NCBI GenBank assembly: GCA_018340375.1
Contig: JAFFJZ010000003.1
Span: 25,420,001-25,484,000 of the forward strand
DNA from: Gonatopus flavifemur
Lineage: Eukaryota; Arthropoda; Insecta; Hymenoptera; Dryinidae
Reading direction: 5' to 3'
DNA length: 64,000 nt
Below are positions 1 through 10,796 of this stretch, piece after piece (position 1 is the first letter of the stretch; every line of letters begins with the position of its first letter). The notes beneath the pieces were generated by a model that saw nothing but the letters and a program-made list of their open reading frames with translations, searched no databases and was not told the origin of the DNA. The translations under genes and the position numbers were made by a program.

Positions 1-2309
1 CGCAATGCGGTTGACATTCAACTTTTCCAGTAAATATTTATTCAGTTTGAAATCAGTTCTTCTTTGTTTTTCATTCTATTCTCAGGTAAGAACGAATCAA
101 ACCATTATATTTTGTTACAAATGCACATAAGTACACAAAAGTTCTCCATTAATCACGTGACGAGAACCTGTCAACTGAACGTAGAAATACTCCTAACATG
201 CGATTACCATCTCTAAATTCGCTAGTTTCTTAATCTTAATTCATTAGTTCGTCTCCAAACAACTCGAATATTCAAAAGGAACATTCATTTTCATATGATG
301 AATATTCAAGGAAGGAAATGAAAATTGATTCCCGGTTGAACTATGCGTTTGAATAATTATTCTTCATAAAATGAAATACTGTGTTTTTTTTATGACTCAT
401 AAAAAGTTTCATCAATGCGATAATTACGCGAATGAAGTATTTTTTCAAAGTATCCAGTCAAAATACAGAGGAAAGTGTAATGAAACGAATTTTCCATGAG
501 CGATTAAACGGAGAACCCAATAATTGATTATAAAATGAAAGATTATCGTCTGATGCACGTAACATAATTGAAATGCATCATAGGAACGACCAATGATCGT
601 CACGTATGATAAATTATGTGAATATTTTATTATATTGATTAACCAACAGTTTCATATGCGAATAGCCGCACGATGATATAATGCGTTGAAAAATAAAACG
701 AGAAGAATGATATTTTCAGAAATCAGTGGAAAAATAATCGATCAATTCAAACTTTCCGCAAGAGTGAGAAAATTAAACGCGATGATAAAACACATTGATT
801 ACATTTCTCCTTGAAAATTTCATTACTTCTGAATGAGAATCTCTTTACAAAAATATCACTCGTTTTATTACATCGTTATTTAATATCCAAACGGGGGAAG
901 GATATTTTTTCTCAAATTAGGGCAGAACTGAAAACATTTCATATTTATGTATTTTTATTTTGTATATGTAAATTTCAGAATGTTTATTTTCATGATACAT
1001 TTTGAGAATAACGCAGAGTGAAAACAAAATCAAGAGTTCATTTTTATTTATCAAATATTTTCCCCTAATGAACAAGATTTGAAAAAAAAGAAGCTCAGAT
1101 CGATGTATCATAAACTGTACAATTGTTGAATCATTGATGTTTCATGGAATCAACGAATAATTGGATATCCCTTTTTTCATAGTATGTTGTTGATCATAAT
1201 GGCGGATAATTCAATATTCATACAATGAAGTGAACTCACCAGTCGTCATCGCACATGAGAGATTTTACACGAATATGCGCACGGCAAAATGTTTGTTTCG
1301 CTTCATGATGAACAAATCACGGAAATTGTTTTTCTCAATTTTCATTCGCGAAACTGTTGGATTGATGCGCCTCGAATATTCATCGATTGATAATAAATCA
1401 TTTTGCGTTGGTTGGCTGATGACACATGACAATGATACAGTTGTCTCGTTCATCGTTCGATACATGGTGAAACAAAAACATTAAATTGATATTGGTTCGA
1501 TAGCTTCGCTGGTAATAGTAGCGATTGCCAGTATCGAATTAATTACTTAAATTTACAAAGCGTTCCAAATAGGACGAGGGGGACAGTTCATAGGACTCCC
1601 TCCATATTTCGCATCATAGAGAGTCAAAAGCAAATTTTGACCTAGTTTCCAGAACAATTTTCTGAATGAATTGTTAGTAACTGACTCGTTTTTTGAATCA
1701 TTTGAATTTGATTTTATTCATTCTAAAATGCATGAAAGAATTTTATTGTTATAGAATGGCATGAAAGGTGAAATATTGTTATTGGGATACAAAGAGGAAT
1801 GTTGTTAGCAGTGAATGTGGAACTCATTGATATGCTAATCGTGGAAAAATGCTGAAGTTTCGAATTTAATGAATTTTATGTGAAATTTAAATCCCCTGTG
1901 AGTGGATGAAACGGGAATTTATCCAAACCATTTCCCATTCAACGAAATTTCGATGATGAAAGTTCACTCGGTGATAACGTTTTTGATGCGTAATTATTTA
2001 GTGATTTATTCGTAACGTGAATATGAATGAAGATGTCAGGAGTATACATTTTTTCTACAAGAAATCGAACTGCGTTAAAGGATTATCAAATTTTGATACT
2101 TCATGTGTAATTTCATCAAATTCAGAACATTTTTGAGCTGATATGAACAGAGACCTGGAAAAATTGAAGGCTTCTTGATATTGATTTTTACGGGATACGA
2201 TAGTGATTTCAAACCAAATTGTATTCCTAGATTGTTGATGGATTTTTACGCTTCAAGTACGAACCTCATTCAGGAGATATGCAACGAAAAAAACTAATCC
2301 AAATCATTC
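1..2309. other. AT-rich non-coding DNA, probably intron 1 of the minus-strand gene
   Basis: No open frame here looks like a real protein, and no inverted-repeat element with matching ends was found. The open frames at 811-1484 overlap on both strands and have low-complexity translations rich in I, F, K and Y, as expected from AT-rich DNA. If the exon at 7655-7727 is the first exon of a minus-strand gene, this stretch is intronic. Confidence 0.5.
60..92 (+). other. Possible recursive (zero-length exon) splice site
   Basis: A run of pyrimidines (about 59-82) leads directly into CTCAG at 81-85, followed immediately by GTAAGAA at 86-92. A 3' splice site fused to a 5' splice site is the known layout of ratchet points in very long insect introns. 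It lies on the + strand, opposite to the only host exon I can support, so it would have to belong to a different, overlapping transcript or be a chance match. Confidence 0.25.
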
Positions 2310-2384
2310 CGAGGGGAAAACATTTCCAAAATTATATATAATCAGATACAAGGTTTATGTATAAATTATATATAATTTTGTGAT
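2310..2384. repeat. Palindromic AT-rich repeat, family P, copy 1
   Basis: The segment starts GAGGGGAAAACATTTCC and holds two inverted copies of the core AAATTATATATAAT at about 2329-2343 and 2365-2379. Related copies occur at 20558-20643 and 37928-38020. The left end here (GAGGGGAAAA) matches the reverse complement of the right end of the 38-kb copy, so the family boundaries support one another. The right end of this copy is decayed. Confidence 0.5.
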
Positions 2385-2455
2385 AGTGATACGTAGTTCT
2401 GAAAATGTTCTGAGAATCTTCACTCAGGGTTTCGACGAAAATCGGATGAATAATC

Positions 2456-3390
2456 ATACCAATGTGGAAATAGCCAGAGTTGACAAATGGCGCGGTACTG
2501 GCAAAGTTGTATTTGCCAGACTTCGGCAGAAACAACTGTGCCCATTCAGAATCGTTATCAGTTTTCCAACTGGCGCCAAATGTTTGTTGGATTTCAGACG
2601 GTACTGGCTTACGTGGTCAGACGGTCTTGAACTAGAATCGAATTTATACTGTTCGGAGAATACCCAGACCGTACAGAAACGGAACCGCGTCAGTACCGAA
2701 TCAGAGTTGGTTGGATGGTGAAATGCGAAAAAAAGACGGTATGACACCAATATCGATGCAACATTGTTCTAATACGGAATAGATTGTGGATAGGGATTCC
2801 ACTGATCTTTCCAATAAGACGGATATTTTGATGAGACAATACTGCGCCAGCATTGAGCCAGAGTTAGTATCAGCATTCAATATGTTCAATAGATGACAAT
2901 GTACCAGTATTATGGAATTGGTAGTCAACTGACGTAGTGAGCCGAAGTCCTGCCAGCATTAGGCCAGAGTTGGTATGATCATTCAATATGTTCGAGAGAC
3001 AACAATGTGCCAGCATTGGTAGGACTTCATTCCACGAAATCTACGATGAATTGTATGACTTCAAAGATTCCATTACAATGAATGGCAATTTGAGTGATTC
3101 GTCGTCAACTCGGAGATCGGCTGATGTGATAGAGACTCAGTTTCTCACTCGCAGGATCCAGGTTCAATCCTCACTCAGTGAACTTTCAAGAAATCGCTTC
3201 CAAAGTGCCTTTCTCCGAAGACGATAATGAGAACAATGAATCAATCAGATTTTCAAAGTTCAATGTATTCTTTTTTCACTTGAAATATGATCACTCCTGG
3301 TAACTCTGGTTACCGGTACCGTGTCAGTACTGGATCGGGTTTGAATTTCTACATAAGATATCATCATTTTGACTCCTTGTCATTTCTTTC
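2456..3390 (+). mobile_element. Dispersed repeat, internal part of the same family as 53465-54798 (inverted copy)
   Basis: About 930 bases align, with small gaps, to the reverse complement of about 53816-54703. Shared landmarks include the short translation ERSVESLSTIYSVLEQ, readable at 2701-2928 (-) and 54222-54467 (+). The body is studded with variants of CCAGTACTGG and CCAGCATTG. This copy seems to lack the terminal inverted repeats seen on the 53.5-kb copy. A GGTTCAATCC string near 3163 resembles a tRNA B box, but I could not build a tRNA fold around it. The ORFs look incidental, not coding. Confidence 0.6.
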
Positions 3391-4909
3391 AGAAACTAAC
3401 TAATTCTTGTTCGTCGGTTCCAAGTTTTTTCAGAATAGGGAATGCGGATTGCAGATTATTGAAATTTTTCAGATATAGATCTTATTGTCGTAGGATAATT
3501 ATCAATCAAGAATTTATAAGAGCTCATCATAAAAAACAAAAATTTTAATATCATCAGCTGATGAAAGCCAATGAGTGCGGGACGCGGGAGTGCAAATTGC
3601 TTTTCAATCATCGATAGGCAAACTTTTAAACGACGACAGTGGATGACGAAATGATAATCATTGTACCAGCTAATGGTGAGCACTGTAACGCTGAATGATC
3701 TTTAATATTCGGGAATTGGAAGTCATCGTCCGTGCAACGCTAAATGATGTCATTTGAAAACTGTCCGACGCGACGGTGATCGTTGTATACAAGAAATCGA
3801 AGATCAATGTCCGCAGCACTGCTACCAATATACAAAATAGAATCTTCGACCGATCAATGGTTAGTGTGGTTTGTAACAATGATCACCATTACCCCGTTTC
3901 CTCCGGGTAGCTTATGAGTGAATTCACGCTTCTTGTCCTGTACCGCGCGCTCTATCCTTGTTTTTTCTTCATCATACTCTACGTTAACACAGGAGATTCG
4001 TTACGTTATTCTGACCCGAATAGTTGATACTATACTAAATAGTATACAACTTGAGGAGATAAATTTAAATGATCCGAGAATAGTATGAATCAGACAAGTT
4101 TGTCGTGAGCTGAATTTCATTTGACAAAATACTCATGTTAACATGTGGGTACCAATTTATACAATGATGTTAATTTGACAACTTGTAACATGTTTCGTAG
4201 GACGATGAATACACTATACACGAGAAACTAGATGAATAGATGGAAAGTACTCCAGGTGTTCCAAGGTTGGATAGGTGAGTTTATCAAATTCTATGATTCA
4301 ATACTATCGTGATATCGTGAGAATTTCAACGAATTTACATTCATATATGCTGCATCCATCGTTTCATTATCATATACATAATTATCATGATCAATTGCAT
4401 AATCCATTCCAGTTACGTGATTAAATAAGTTTCCAAATAGGGTGTTCCCTAATAAAAATTTCCCATAGAAAACGATACATATTTTCTCAAATTGTTTTGA
4501 ACGTGGTAATTGAAAGATAAAACGTATCGTGTTTCATGGAATTTATCACAAGCTGGATTCCATTTCATCGTAAAAGTCCTATGGAGTCGTCATAGTATTA
4601 TTTTGGGAAAAAAATATGCATTTCATTCCAAATATCTGTAAAGTTTTCTATAGGCTATGTACAATAAAATCTCATAAAACACGATGTATTTTATTGTTTA
4701 ATTGAGATAGAAAGACCAGAATTCCTGATTCATCCTTTCATCCCGAGGAATTTTTAGTATAAACTTGTACGTTACCTGACCATATGCTTTTTATTTGCTA
4801 TTGATGAGAAATTCGTCTACTTTTTTTTCGGTGTATGATTGAACCTTTTCCATCAGCGAGGTATTCATATTTTTGGTCACAGAAAATTCTGCTATAAATG
4901 AAATTCTCA
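3391..4909. other. Non-coding DNA without recognised element
   Basis: No credible coding frame was found. Around 4440-4690 there are CATAGAAAA and AAAATCTCATAAAA strings that resemble parts of the repeat at 30775-31030, but I could not define ends. Confidence 0.4.
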
Positions 4910-4913
4910 TTAA

Positions 4914-6712
4914 TCCTTAGAAGGTAAACATGGGTCATTCGTACCTCGGCGAAACTTTCTGCCTTTGCCAGCTCAGGAGGGTGGAGGGGTGAGTGGGGCC
5001 AAACTATACTGAGAAAAATTGTATACTAGTAGACTCCCCAAGCGCTGATGGTTTAGTGCGTTAACAAGCGCGGTGAGAGCGAGTCAAAATTTCAAAAAGG
5101 CACGAGTGGCCCATGTTTATCTTTTAAGGGTGTCCAAAGTTAAATGTGAGTGAAGTATATTTTTGTTTTCATTTTGAAAATTTTTTATGTTTTATCACGT
5201 GCAATCGATACACAGTGATCTCCACTTATAAGACTCACTGTGAGACCAGCATAAATTGAGTCTCATAACCGAACGAAACATGCTTTCTACTTTTTTTTCT
5301 CTTTTTCGACTTTGACAATCGTTTCATAATATTTCACCTCATTTAGTATATTTATATTGTCCCTTTCTTCATCACAAACACTAATTCAAATTCTGCAATA
5401 TTTAAAGAATAAATGTATATATATTTTACTGGAAATAGTACCTTTATACATACTTTGAAAAAACGCGATTTTCATGTTGAAAACCAAAGTATTGATTTGA
5501 TTGATACATATTTGCAATATTTGTATTCTTCAGAATGCTATTTTTGAGCTCCAATGACTCGTTTGAAATTTATAAAAATAATAATTTGATCAGAAGTTAT
5601 GAATTTTGTAAGGGGCTATACCATTGTGACACTTTGGAAAAATCGATTTTTTCTCACCTTCTTCAACAGTTTGTACCCTCAAAAATATCCTGTCAAAATT
5701 CCACGGCCGTATCTCAAATATTATTCGAATGCCAGCCTGCTGAAGAGCGAATGGTTGCCTCTCAAATTTACACGCAAAAAAATTACTTGTTGTAGTTACC
5801 ACAATTTGAAATGAAATTTGTGACAGAGACAATTTCAGAGTGTAATTTACTGCAATTGACATTGAATGTACTCTAATTTAGTTGGAATCACCACATTTTG
5901 TTTGAAATATTAATAGAAAGTGTCCCGAAGTGTGAATCGATAGTGAAATCTTCAAACGAGTTTTTCTCGAAATGGCATTTTTCAAATTCGCTGCCATCAT
6001 AACTCGAAGAGCACTCAACCGATTGACTTGAAATTTTAACTGAGTGTTCTCGGGTGTATTTCTTCTACGGTGAGCCACGATCTTTTTGATTGGATGATAA
6101 CTGTTGATTTGACATCAGACAAACGACCATTTTTTAGGCAAAAAAACATAGTTGTCAGATTCCGATATTTTTCAAAAATCCTGGTTCACCGTACGGAGTA
6201 TACCTTATTCTAGTTTAACGTAATTTTGGTTTTTTTTTCATTTCAGCCACTTAAGCGACCGGTATGGTGGCAGCAGTTGGGGAACTTTTTTTTCTCACAC
6301 CTCCGAAGGCAGCGCATAAATCACTCGTATGTCGATATTTTTGTACCAAAAAATTATATAATATAGTTAAGTTGTGAGTAAATATATCCTCAAAGTTTCA
6401 GAACATTCGATCTGATACTTTTTTTTTCAAAAAATTCCGAAAAATCACCTAAGTTTTGAGCGTTCACAGTGGTATAGCCCCTTCACGAAACAGTTCATTT
6501 TCCACGTTTTCATTTGTTTATTTCGTTATATTGTTTAAACAAATGAATAGTTCATCAATATAGCGATCGTTCTTGATACTAGGATATTCAATGAAACATC
6601 TTGAATTTCCCCGGATTATTTTGAGCACTTTTGAGTACTTTTCAAAGCACCGGGCACGAATGACCCATGTTTATCTTTTAAGGGTGCCGAAAAACACTTG
6701 ACCTTTCAAGGG
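4914..6712. mobile_element. piggyBac-like non-autonomous element, TTAA target site (1.8 kb)
   Basis: TTAA occurs on both sides (4910-4913 and 6713-6716). The left end reads TCCTTAGAAGGT and the right end, reversed, reads CCCTTGAAAGGTC. Just inside, GGTAAACATGGGTCATTCGT (4922-4941) is inverted at about 6652-6680, and a second inverted copy sits inside at about 5099-5131. A duplicated TTAA with CCY-type ends is the hallmark of piggyBac. No transposase is visible, only ORFs under 100 codons. The first 180 bases are repeated, in the same orientation, at 63817-64000. An alternative reading is a 220-bp MITE (4914-5131) inside a larger composite. Confidence 0.6.
5609..6487. mobile_element. Inverted-repeat element nested in the piggyBac-like element
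   Basis: AAGGGGCTATACCATTGTGA at about 5609-5628 is repeated, inverted with one mismatch, at about 6463-6483, framing some 870 bases. No clear target duplication is visible beside the repeats. The interior has no convincing coding frame. It may be a separate insertion or a structural part of the surrounding 1.8-kb element. Confidence 0.45.
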
Positions 6713-6886
6713 TTAATCACAACGGAAGAAACCATGACTAATCATGAAGCGGAACGTCTGATTTTAAGGGCATCTACCCTCAATGAAGAGGATGGTTGAA
6801 AACTACGAATGATTGATTTTATTTAGTTTGAATTTCACATTCAACTCATATCGACCTCAAAGGTGAGTGGTTTGATCATTAACCTA

Positions 6887-7139
6887 CACTGTAGAAATTT
6901 TTTCTGGGGAATTTCACATACAAGTATGTGAAGTAATTGAAACATACATGGATAGGAAATTTCCCGTGAATTTTGGAATAAATCCTATAAATTCACAGTA
7001 AAAGTCCCATAAGAACAGCAATTTTGATATATTTTCATGTGAAAATTCCTATACGTGTACGGGAATTCGCTTTCCCCGTACAAGTAGAGGAAATTTCCCT
7101 GACATAGGTATGGGAAAATCCCGAATATTTTTCACAGTG
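6887..7139. mobile_element. CACTG-type MITE with TA target duplication (253 bp)
   Basis: It starts CACTGTAGAAATTTTT and ends with the inverse, ATTTTTCACAGTG, with TA on each side (6885-6886 and 7140-7141). The interior contains TTCACATACAAGTATGTGAAG, an internal palindrome also present in the 32679 copy. Internal words such as GGGAATT and TTTCCC recur. A TA target with short TIRs suggests mobilisation by a Tc1/mariner-type transposase. No coding capacity. Confidence 0.65.
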
Positions 7140-7178
7140 TAACTACATAGTCTTTCATTGAATCTCAGTTATTCACTG

Positions 7179-7405
7179 CACTGTCAGAAATGTCTAGGAG
7201 GTTTTTTCAATCACGTACATAAATTCAGTTTCATACTACACCTTCTACATTGCATTTAATGTACGAAAACATGAAAAAAACTATAGATTATGCCATAGTT
7301 CACATTGAATTTATCGTGAAATGTGTATGAAACTGAATTCTTTCACGTACTTGAAAAAAACTTCCAGCAAAAACATTTAAATTAATGCAGGAATTTCTAA
7401 GAGTG
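7179..7405. mobile_element. CACTGTCAG MITE, copy 1 (227 bp)
   Basis: It is collinear over its whole length with 55360-55582, which proves a mobile family. Shared text includes CACTGTCAG at the start, TTGAAAAAAACTTCC near the end and ATTAATGCAG close to the terminus. The interior is itself an imperfect hairpin (AAACTGAATTC near 7329 pairs with GAATTTATGTACG-type text near 7213). The right end here reads AAGAGTG where the other copy has AACAGTG, and the flanks are TG and AT, so this copy has decayed at its ends. Confidence 0.7.
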
Positions 7406-7654
7406 ATAGTATCGTTACCTCATGCTTTTCCTGGAATGAAACAAGAATAGATGATTGGAAAAGGTCCTGTGATAATATTGATTCAATAAAATGATCCCTA
7501 TTCAACAACATCATGCAACCGTAGATGCATTTACATCGATTATTTTCCTTGAAACTATATACTCCCATCACAGCTGAGTTTTTTTATTTACACGAAAGTC
7601 AAAAGAGGACAAAACAGATCATTTCAAACAAGAAAAACTCGCAAAAATACTTAC

Positions 7655-7727
7655 CTATCCTGATGATATCAGGAAGAGCGGTGGCGTGGACAGCGAGAAG
7701 CGCCAGGAGGAGCCACCTCGCAGCCAT
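7655..7727 (-). CDS. First coding exon: signal peptide plus start of a probable kainate-type ionotropic glutamate receptor
   Basis: Read on the minus strand from ATG at 7727-7725, the exon codes for a 24-residue stretch. It has a basic start (MAAR), a hydrophobic core (WLLLALLAV), a likely signal-peptidase site after HATA, then LPDIIRIG. The frame stops being coding at a strong donor, ATAG then GTAAGT, with the cut after 7655, leaving a phase-1 codon that begins with G. In kainate receptors the mature amino-terminal domain begins with a similar string (hydrophobic pair, R/K, I or F, G), and an intron soon after it is common; this is family knowledge, not seen here. The start has A at -3, a favourable context. 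No second exon is recognisable between here and the left edge, so intron 1 would exceed 7.6 kb. The exon structure and signal peptide are well supported; the receptor identity rests on about eight residues. It could be another secreted or membrane protein. Confidence 0.55.
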
Positions 7728-8420
7728 TTCCGGTTCCAGTTCACCCCACTGTTTCCGCCTTCGACGCCGCCGCCACCACCACCACCACCACCTCTGCCAC
7801 AGCAGCAGCAGCCTCTCTGTCCTTCGGTGCCTGCCACCCCTGCAATCCTCTTTTCTTTGCTGCTATTGGAACTGGAACTCACGCCGCTGGAAAACAAGAT
7901 GGGATATGGTTCATTAAAATGCACAGCGCGTCTTTTTCGCATCCGGCGCTTGAACCTCATCCTCCCTCTCTTTCACTCCCTCTCTTTGCTCCACATGTAC
8001 ATATACATAGACTCTCGTACACGCACACTCACAGAAAGAAACAGTACCTTCACAAAGACGTAACATATATTGTGATATGATACGACACTCCCTCCTCGAC
8101 ACCACGATGAGGCGTTGATATCAAACTTTTGCCTATTACTATACTCATTTTTTTCACCGCAAATCGTCTCGTCAACGTCGTTCTCCTCGTCTTCGTCGTC
8201 GTTGTCGTAATCGACGATCTCACGAACGCGAGAGTTTAATCGTAGATTGGAAGAGAAAAAAACAAATCAAGTATTAGTAAAAGTAGAAAAAAAAGAAGTG
8301 TGTGGGAATTGCGGCCGGATAATGGGCTTCTCGAGAGTCAAGACGATCATTACGACGTCTACGTGACGTAACTAGCAGGAACGACTTGGGTCTCTTAAGA
8401 TTTTCTCTGTGCGATTGACT
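7728..8420 (-). promoter_or_regulatory. CpG-rich 5' UTR and probable promoter region of the minus-strand gene
   Basis: This is one of the few GC- and CpG-rich stretches in an AT-rich window (many CG dinucleotides at 7750-7960 and 8150-8240). It lies immediately upstream, in the minus sense, of the signal-peptide exon. It holds a (CCA)n run at 7776-7796 and (CAG)n at 7800-7811, which appear as proline, glutamine or glycine tracts in incidental frames. A 101-codon minus-strand frame from 7960 overlaps the proposed start in a different frame and ends at 7655. If that region is transcribed unspliced it would be a long upstream ORF. I could not place a TATA box or the exact start site. Confidence 0.4.
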
Positions 8421-9887
8421 TTTTTTTTTACTCACATTTCATGGCGTACTGTGGTTAAAAAAAAGTCAACTGTTCGCTAAATATGACACATTAAATTCTA
8501 ATGCGGATTTGGAACCAAAACGATGTATTTGTACCACACATTATGTCTTATTATAATCACGATCCATGATTGACTAACACGTTGTTCTCTTCCATAATTT
8601 ATGTAATTGTTGTACGTGTTTTAAACTCAACCACGTATAATCATTCTTCGTTTATCGTCTGAGCAGAGTGCACGTTTGAGCAATTTCCATGACTCTTTAA
8701 AAATTTCTCAGCCACAGTTCTTACTTTTCCTTTTTCCTCTCAAATGTATTGTTCCTCTGAACATTCTAACGAATACAGCAATCCCAGGGATCAGTTAAAG
8801 AACAAGATATCCGGATAACAGACAAATAGACACTGTATCGAAGACTATGTTGACTCTGGATTCTCACATCTCGAAATAAGTACAAAATTGAAAATAAATC
8901 TGAATGTTTCTAAATTATATAACACTTCCTCATATCTCGTATCAGAGAGTATAAAGAAGAGATAACTTCCTCTCCAGGTGAAATGACCGTAGAAAAACTT
9001 TGAGCTCATTCTTTTCTTACATAGTCTTCCCATGAATACAAAAATGTTTCCAGAGATGGAGGAAATTTTCTCACAGATGTTTCACTTCTGACGAAGAAAT
9101 TCAACTCCAACGTGATGAAGAAAATCACCACACGAAATTACTAATAGAACTCAGAACATAAGAAAATCAATATCCTCAAAGAAAATGTGAAGTAACATCA
9201 ATTAATGGTCCAAGTTACCTGATAATGTTCAACGAGGAGAACAAGTTCCATAAAATGTGCAAATCACGATTGTGCATTCACATGGAACGCAGGAAGATTA
9301 TTCTTCCGCAAAGTATTGAAAATAAGAACCAGGACAGAAGAAGCATATCATTATGCTCCCATAGCTCTCACACTCGTTTCCGAAGAAGCGGATGAGAGAG
9401 AAAAGTAGGAGCAGAGATAGAAAGAAATAAAATCATGATAAGAAGACAGCAATGATAGACTGCGAACTCACTCTCTATTTCAATGCTTACGATCTCTTGC
9501 CGATGTGAATGAAACAGAGAAAAAATTGATCCGCTTCTAAATTAATTACATCACTATAAGTGAAGGATTTATGAACTTTTAGATATACGTTAATCACATT
9601 GTTTTTAGGAATTCTATTATAATAATTGAAATACTTATCCAGAATTTAAAGCTGATGTTTGATATCAGGGAAAAATTGAAGAAATTCGATGATACTATAC
9701 GTAACAATCCATTCAAAAAGTCCGTAGGATGACACATATGGATGGCGTGACTAGAATCTTTTCCATATAATTTTTATTTAGTACTAACCTTCAAACGATA
9801 TGTGTGTGATGTTGATAACAATCCGACTATTCATTCGTGAATTATGGCATTTTGTGTGAAGCAACTTTTGTTATTGAAAAAAAAAAA
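8421..9887. other. Non-coding DNA upstream of the minus-strand gene
   Basis: No coding-like frame, matched inverted ends or tandem repeat was noticed here. Composition is ordinary AT-rich sequence with scattered purine-rich strands near 9350-9440. Confidence 0.4.
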
Positions 9888-10796
9888 ATGGAAGAAAATG
9901 AATTTCGAGTTTTGATGAAGCATTGCTTTTGGCTTGAATGATGCAGAGCGCAGTGGACGCTCAAATGATGCTGTTATTCCGGAAAACATACAAAAATCCA
10001 CAAATTGGTTATGAACGATCACAAATTGAAGGTGCACGAGCTAACTAACATTGTAAAGATATCAGATGGTAGTGTTTTTACCATTTTACCCTAACATTTG
10101 GGAATGCGAAAGCTGCAAAATGAGTGCCACGTGAGCTCACAGTCGACCAAAAACAACAACGAATTGATGCTCCAGAGGAGCGTTTAGCCCTGTTAAACCG
10201 CAATAAAGTCGAATTCTATCGTCGATATGTGACGACGGATAGAACATGGCTTCACCATTGCACACCAGAATCCAAAAGACAGTCAGCTGAGTGGACAGCA
10301 GCCGACGAATCGAATTCAAAGTGAGCAAAGACGCAACAGTCGGCCGGTAAGGTGATGGCGTCTGTATTTTGGGATGCGAAGGGAATAATATTCATCGACT
10401 ATCTCCAAAAAGCAATCACCATCAACAGCGACTATTACTGTGCACTTTTGGATCGATCGAAGGCTGAAATCGCGAAGAAATAGCCACATTTGCGAAAGAA
10501 AAAAGTGTTGGCTTCAAATTGCTTACCCACCCACCGTATTCTCCAGCCCCCAGCGACTTTTTCCTGTTTTCAGATCTCAAGAGAATGTTTGCTGGAGAGA
10601 AACTCAAGTTCAATGATGAAGTAATCGCTAGAACTGAGGTCTATTCTGAAGAGAAAGAGAAGTCGCACTATAAAAGTCGTATCGAAAAGTTGGAAAATCG
10701 CTATACCCGTTTTATCGCCCTCGAAAGCAACTATGTTGAATAATAAAATCTTTGGTTTTTTTCCTACCTATCGTACGAACATATTGAATGACCTGG
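9888..10796 (+). pseudogene. Degenerate mariner transposase (Tc1/mariner, DD34D group)
   Basis: Homology to mariner transposase starts at ATG 9888 (MEENEFRVLMKHCF) and runs, in pieces, to the stop at 10741-10743. The first segment is cut by stops and a missing block after about 17 residues, then resumes near 9998 (MNDHKLKVHEL). The best segment (10124-10324) carries YVTTDRTWLHH, which holds the first catalytic Asp. It stops at TGA 10322, continues in frame with SAGKVMASVFWDAKGIIFID, and meets TAG at 10481. The block with the second catalytic Asp (normally HQDNAPAH) is deleted. After a frame change at about 10510 the C-terminus continues (HPPYSPAPSDFFLF), keeping the third Asp. The right end, CATATTGAATGACCTGG, abuts TA at 10797, but no matching left TIR was found. 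It is clearly inactive. Confidence 0.9.

Noticed and set aside
3160..3180. tRNA gene or tRNA-derived SINE suggested by GGTTCAATCC
   Set aside because: The flanks do not form a T stem or acceptor stem, no A box sits at the right distance, and there is no A-rich tail.
7686..8063. Proline-rich 125-codon + strand frame (and the glycine-rich minus frame at 7655-7960)
   Set aside because: The proline and glycine tracts come from a (CCA)n run. The frames are antisense to, or out of frame with, the better-supported signal-peptide exon.
9700..9800. Left terminal repeat of the mariner element
   Set aside because: I looked for the counterpart of the right end CCAGGTCATTCAATATG upstream of 9888 and found no acceptable match; the left end is probably lost.
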